From positions 11,583,001 to 11,647,000 of the forward strand of contig CM020509.1 in NCBI GenBank assembly GCA_009823395.1: a stretch of 64,000 nucleotides of DNA, written 5' to 3'. This DNA is from Thamnaconus septentrionalis. Taxonomy: Eukaryota > Chordata > Actinopteri > Tetraodontiformes > Monacanthidae. How positions within the stretch are numbered: the stretch's first letter is position 1; the number at the start of each line of letters is the position of its first letter. Below the pieces are notes generated by a model, which was not told the DNA's origin, did not search any database, and saw nothing but the letters and a program-made list of their open reading frames with translations. This document shows, one piece after another, positions 59,953 through 64,000 of this stretch. Made by a program: the position numbers and the translations under genes.

Positions 59953-60200
59953 TCACACACATTCAGCTAATCTAATTTGCTGGAAATAATAACAACAAAG
60001 AATATAATAATAAATCCAGGTTACAGTATGTCTTTAATCTCCACCCCGAGCCACTGCTGTGATTTAATCCAGGTGTGGAATGTGCTGAGGTGAACAGGAT
60101 TAGTCGCCACACTGCTGTGTACCTAACCTCACCCCATCGGCGCATTCACTGGCTGGCTGATAAATTGGTATTCACTGACAAATGGATGACTTCAGAGGCC
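59370..60200. other. Complex block interrupted by (AC)n
   Basis: 59370-59870 and 60040-60200 are complex, with gatgaagtgcagttttaatg and gcagcattgccgcaatgaca strings. The middle is the microsatellite. Confidence 0.25.
59886..59960 (+). repeat. (AC)n compound microsatellite
   Basis: AC units with gg and tt interruptions. Confidence 0.97.
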
Positions 60201-60562
60201 ACTCACAGCCTGGTAACGCTGACAAATGAAGTGAAAGTGGAAGGAGGGAAGGGAAGAGGAAGAGCAGAGCGAGAGAGATGGAGTGGAGGAAGGGAGAGAG
60301 AGGACGGGGGGGTTTTCTATACATGGAGAGGAGAGTCCGAAGAGGCCCTGCAGGACATGTTTGGCCTAACAGAAAATGACAGGGGCCACCGCGAGGTCCT
60401 GACAGGGAGCACTTAAACCCGGTTACAGCACAGCCTCCTCGGCCAGTGAGCCGAGGCGTTCTTCACACTCGCCGCGGTCAAGTTTTCCGCCCGCACGGCC
60501 TCCTCGCCACGCATCCGCGAACGACCTCGAGGCAAAGTAGCACTTGCCGGGGTCGGCCCTGC

Positions 60563-60583
60563 TGTCTGTCTGTCTGTCTGTCT
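60563..60583 (+). repeat. (TGTC)n microsatellite
   Basis: Five TGTC units. Confidence 0.93.
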
Positions 60584-61149
60584 GCTATCCTGCGTGGAAG
60601 CGGACACGGCCGCCGCCGTCTTGCCAGGAGCTCTGGCGAGCGTCCAGACAGCCGACGTCCCTTTTTGTCCCCGTTTTCTTCCGACACCGGCATGATTGCA
60701 TCGATTCATCCCGAATCCCCGCCGTCAGGCGTCCGACCTCATTTCCACCGTCAAACATCTGTCAGTCAGGGCAGCAAGAATGTGAGTGATGCACGGCGGT
60801 GAGAATTAAGATAATGCGCATTCTGTGTGTGCAAGTGGCTGATGCAACATTAGACAGAATTTTAATATCCTGGACACGAGGGAAAGTAAAAGCACATTTT
60901 TGCCTCATCTCTGAATACTGGACATGTTCAGAATGAAATGTATTGTCTACAGTGCCCTTATATCTTCACAGGCGGTCTGTATATGTATCTAGGTTCCTCG
61001 GATGCATCCCTCGGCATTCACTTTTTAGATGGGATGGAAGGGGAGTAAGAGAAAGACGGCATTCGAGGGAGCGAGTTCAAAGTGTGAGCAAAAAATAGAG
61101 TGGAACGTCTCCTGAAGCCAGTTGCAGGCAGGCAGGCGGCAGAAAAAAG

Positions 61150-61530
61150 TCTTTGTTAGGATAAAAATCAGGACCTCTCCGAGCGTGCCCTTGATTCTGT
61201 AGTTGGCTTAACTCGGCAGGTCACCAAGGGGGTGGCAGATGTTGTCTCGAGGCATGTCCCACCGCCTTGGCTCGGGTCCCCGGCTGGTGTCTCCGGGCTC
61301 ACGGCAGCGGAGGGGCTGAAAAGGATTTGAAGGTGCACTAAGCCGTCGCCGCCGCTCAGCCGCCACAGGCCGGCACCGGGGGACGCCAGGGGAAGAGCAG
61401 ATATACTCATTTTGATCCACTGAGGTATAATAATTGATGATCAGGCCTGCTGTCACATCTGGGAGCCACTGGTCCGTGCCATAATGCACCCTTAATGCAA
61501 CACATGGTGGTGTGGGAAGAGGTGCCATGA
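61150..61530. other. Complex block, candidate conserved non-coding element
   Basis: Contains ggtataataattgatgatc and ccataatgcacccttaatgc with CpG-containing sequence between. Confidence 0.3.
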
Positions 61531-62679
61531 GGCATCACGCTGGTGTCTGCAACTTCTGGCAAAAAAGGGATGAGAAAGGAAAGAAGTGAAGAAAAAACAT
61601 GTTGAGGTTTTATGCATGCTGAGCAAAGAAATTAATAGTTGCCTTTTTATTGTCTAAATTCGCTGGCAAATTATTTCTTGGTAGTTCAAACGGGGTCAAT
61701 AGGTTCTCTGTAATTTTAATTTTTTCTTCTACAGCAGACATGATTTTGAGCGTCGCCCTTTCATCTCCCTGTGACGATTGTCTTGTTTGGAAGAAAAGTT
61801 AAAATTAATAAACGAAGCGGCCGGAGCCTTTTGTTATCACGCTTGCGTAAACACGGGGAATTGATGGAAGCCACCGACATCTGTTCAGATGCAGAACAAG
61901 ATAAAGCGTAAACATTCATTTTTTTATTTTTTTTCACGTGGCCACTAAAATTGCATGAAAATGTAAATTCAGGGACCGAGGAAAACAAACATACTTCTTT
62001 TTCCCACATGAAACGACTAAATAGCAGTGGGCCGTACTTGTCCTGGGAGCCATTGTTCCCTTATTGTTGGTTACAAAACAGTCTGCTAGAAGTGAAGAAG
62101 ACACGGAAGCAAGGAATGTTCCTTTTAGAAGTCCAACTTTATCACATTTGAAGCCTAAAGCCTGACCTACTTTCCCTCAACTCGTCTGTGTGCCTTCCCT
62201 TGTTCTATGAAAAGAAGAAAAAAAAAAATTACAGATCCTTTTTTTGGGGAAGGGGTTGTCGGTGGGGGTGGGGGGGTTGGTTGCCTGATTAATCACCGCT
62301 GTTTTCACAGACTCACGGCGTGCACGCCGGAGCTTCACACGCCGGGCAAACAAAGAAAACAAGCATGCATAAGTGCATACATGCAAGCTGAACAAACCTC
62401 CCACGTCGAGCAGTTAAGATCAAATATGTGCAGCACAAAACGCTGCCACTGACAACCCAAGACTCTTTGAAAGCCTCCACTTGCTGATCTTTCTCCACTG
62501 TGGTTCTGCTGCTGCAAAGAGATGAAACACCAACACGTTCAGCCCAAGGTGGGTACACAACACCAAAAAAAAAAAAATATATATATATATAAATAAAGAA
62601 ATCTGCCTGCATGGCTTCCATGCCTCTTTTTCAAAATTAATGTGAAGGGCTCCAAAAAAACAAACAAAAAAACTGGAAT
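61531..62679. other. Stretch without recognised features
   Basis: Ordinary A/T-leaning sequence with a short (TA)n at 62577-62590 and a G-run at 62257-62276. Confidence 0.5.
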
Positions 62680-62886
62680 GAATTGTGAAAGGATCGATAA
62701 GCCGCCATTATTTCGGCCAACGGAGAACAGCGTTTAAACTGCGCAGAGGCTTTGTCTGCGGCGCCAAAGAAACGGCACTTCTGCTCAGTGTTTGTTGTCA
62801 TTGTAGGCCCTCGGTGATTCGATCAAATTTTAATACGACATTCAGCCTCATTGATTTCAGTTTACCACAGATTGTGTTGAATGAAT

Positions 62887-63143
62887 CTTTTTTTTTTCTT
62901 TTGCGCTCTTTATTTTTGCCTCCATCACTGGCAATTACCCAACAATGAGAGTTTGGCGGTTGCAGGGCGTGTGTGTGCGCGTGTGCGTGTGCGTGTCAGT
63001 GAGACATGGGTTTGAGCTACTTTTTTTTTTTTTTCTTTTGCGCTCTTTATTTTTGCCTCAATCACTGGCAATTACCCAACAATGAGAGTTTGGCGGTTGC
63101 AGGACGTGTGTGCGTGTGTGTGTCAGTGAGACATGGGTTTGCG
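62887..63143 (+). repeat. Recent tandem duplication, two ~130-bp copies
   Basis: Each copy holds a T-run, cttttgcgctctttattttt, gcaattacccaacaatgag, gtttggcggttgcagg, a (GT)n run of different length, and tcagtgagacatgggttt. The copies start at about 62887 and 63018 and differ by only a few substitutions outside the GT and T runs. The offset is 137 before and 127 after the GT run, so that tract changed length after the duplication. Confidence 0.9.
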
Positions 63144-63639
63144 CTGCATAGAACAGCCATGCGAGCTTGCTGCAGCCGCGCAGGCCGTCGCTCATTTACT
63201 TTAATATACTTACACACCCACTCGGCCGGCGCTGCCGCTGCAGACGGCTGGGAACAGAATTATAATCATGAGCGCTGAACGGTTGCTTCCTTCGTCTTAT
63301 ACTGTTTCCCATGGTTCAGAGCTGCCGCAGACCTTTTTTTTTTTCCTTGGCTGTGCTTTATCTTCATGGTTCATGGCTAAAAGAAAAAACAAAAAAACAT
63401 TGTGTTGTGGTTAGAAGCCAGAGTCTCTTGTCTATGCTGCTGCAGTTTTCCCCAAACTGTCCTCAGTGTTGAGTAATACGTTTTGCCATCAAGGTCAAGA
63501 AGGCAAATAAGCCCCGCTGACTGGTTATTCCAAAAATTTATGCCCACATAAACCTTTAAAAAATATAGACTTGTTTTCAGGCTCTATAATTTCGTACTTG
63601 CAGTCCTAAGAACCCCCGAAGCAGGGCAAGAAGTTTTTC

Positions 63640-64000
63640 TTCTTTAATAACTTCCCGTGTTCGCTTGCACAGTCATCGGAGTTGTGATGTTAATGATGAA
63701 TATTAATTTTCGTGCAGAGTGGAAAGGGGGAAATGTGCATACTTGCAGTGTGAGTCCCAGCCAAAAAAAAAAAAAAGGGGGGGCAAAGAAGAAAGAAGGA
63801 AAAAAAAAGAATCCATCTGTCTTACCTTTCGGAGCATCTGCCATCGCTTACAGGCCCGTCCAGCTCGCGAGTCACAGGGACTTTGGGGGACATCTGTCCT
63901 AACAGATAGAGAATCAGGACCGGGCCATCCATTCTGTTAACGCTCGGCTGAACCCTGCGTTATGCTCACCATAATTTGCTTTCGCTTGTGCTGCAGCATC
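63640..64000. other. Partly complex end of window
   Basis: Contains gttaatgatgaatattaatttt and, after an A/G-rich run (63760-63810), a repeat-free stretch to the window edge. Possibly another conserved element cut by the boundary. Confidence 0.2.

Larger units (their letters stand above)
49835..64000 (+). other. Downstream protocadherin intron or 3' gene region (inferred)
   Basis: The region begins with the donor gtgagttttag. The remaining C-terminal exon of long delta-1 isoforms (in the family beginning near FIPGLKK and containing a CTQECL-type motif) was looked for by eye and not found, so it probably lies beyond 64000. The candidate terminal exon at 54042 would end a short isoform inside this stretch. 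Confidence 0.6.

Noticed and set aside
1..64000. CRISPR arrays, operons, prophage or bacterial defence genes
   Set aside because: No regularly spaced repeats with unique spacers, no ribosome-binding-site-led gene rows; the sequence is vertebrate in character.

Overview
The window looks like vertebrate nuclear DNA, most likely from a teleost fish with a fairly compact genome. The support is: one securely recognised exon with vertebrate GT-AG splice sites; very frequent (CA)n/(GT)n microsatellites; fragments resembling tRNA-derived teleost SINEs; decayed DNA transposons; and long, complex, repeat-poor single-copy stretches of the kind found around developmental genes. No bacterial-style genes, operons, rRNA, functional tRNA or CRISPR array were seen. 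The species cannot be named from the sequence.

The only secure coding sequence is one internal exon at 49636-49834 on the + strand. It encodes a conserved part of the cytoplasmic tail of a delta-1 protocadherin (pcdh7/9/11/1 group, pcdh7 most likely), including the RRVTF protein-phosphatase-1 docking motif. No ectodomain exon is visible, so I read 1-49635 as part of a very large upstream intron. 49835-64000 is the following intron, or intron plus 3' gene region if the candidate terminal exon at 54042-54163 is real. Several other splice-flanked, stop-free segments (19368-19427, 40587-40622, 56643-56694) could be cassette exons of this gene but may equally be pseudo-exons.

Layout. 1-12 kb: G/C-rich low-complexity runs alternating with complex, homeodomain-site-rich blocks (2.55-2.92, 4.63-4.87, 5.09-5.47, 6.39-6.56, 8.34-8.56, 9.46-10.12 and 11.8-12.0 kb). 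12-19 kb: mostly featureless intron, a forkhead/nuclear-receptor site cluster at 14.1 kb, a composite repeat with telomere-like hexamers at 16.08-16.49 kb, a 127-bp-spaced direct repeat at 16.87-17.07 kb, and a (TA)n block at 18.6-18.8 kb. 19-36 kb: further complex blocks plus a putative inverted-repeat element (26.29-26.83 kb) and a SINE fossil (30.9 kb). 36-49.6 kb: sparse intron, a second copy of the 16-kb repeat flanked by an exact 8-bp duplication (41.05-41.18 kb), a 26-bp perfect palindrome (41.48 kb), a fossil PIF/Harbinger-type transposase (43.25-43.63 kb, minus strand), and another dispersed repeat (48.04-48.42 kb). 49.6-64 kb: the protocadherin exon, the candidate terminal exon, more complex blocks (51.5-53.2, 55.7-56.6, 59.4-60.2, 61.2-61.5 and 62.7-64 kb) and a recent tandem duplication (62.89-63.14 kb).

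The complex blocks are my reading by eye of texture and motif content. Whether they are conserved non-coding elements needs a cross-species alignment. No complete novel multi-gene system is visible. The most interesting leads are the phase-compatible candidate exons, the Harbinger fossil and the telomere-like composite repeat.
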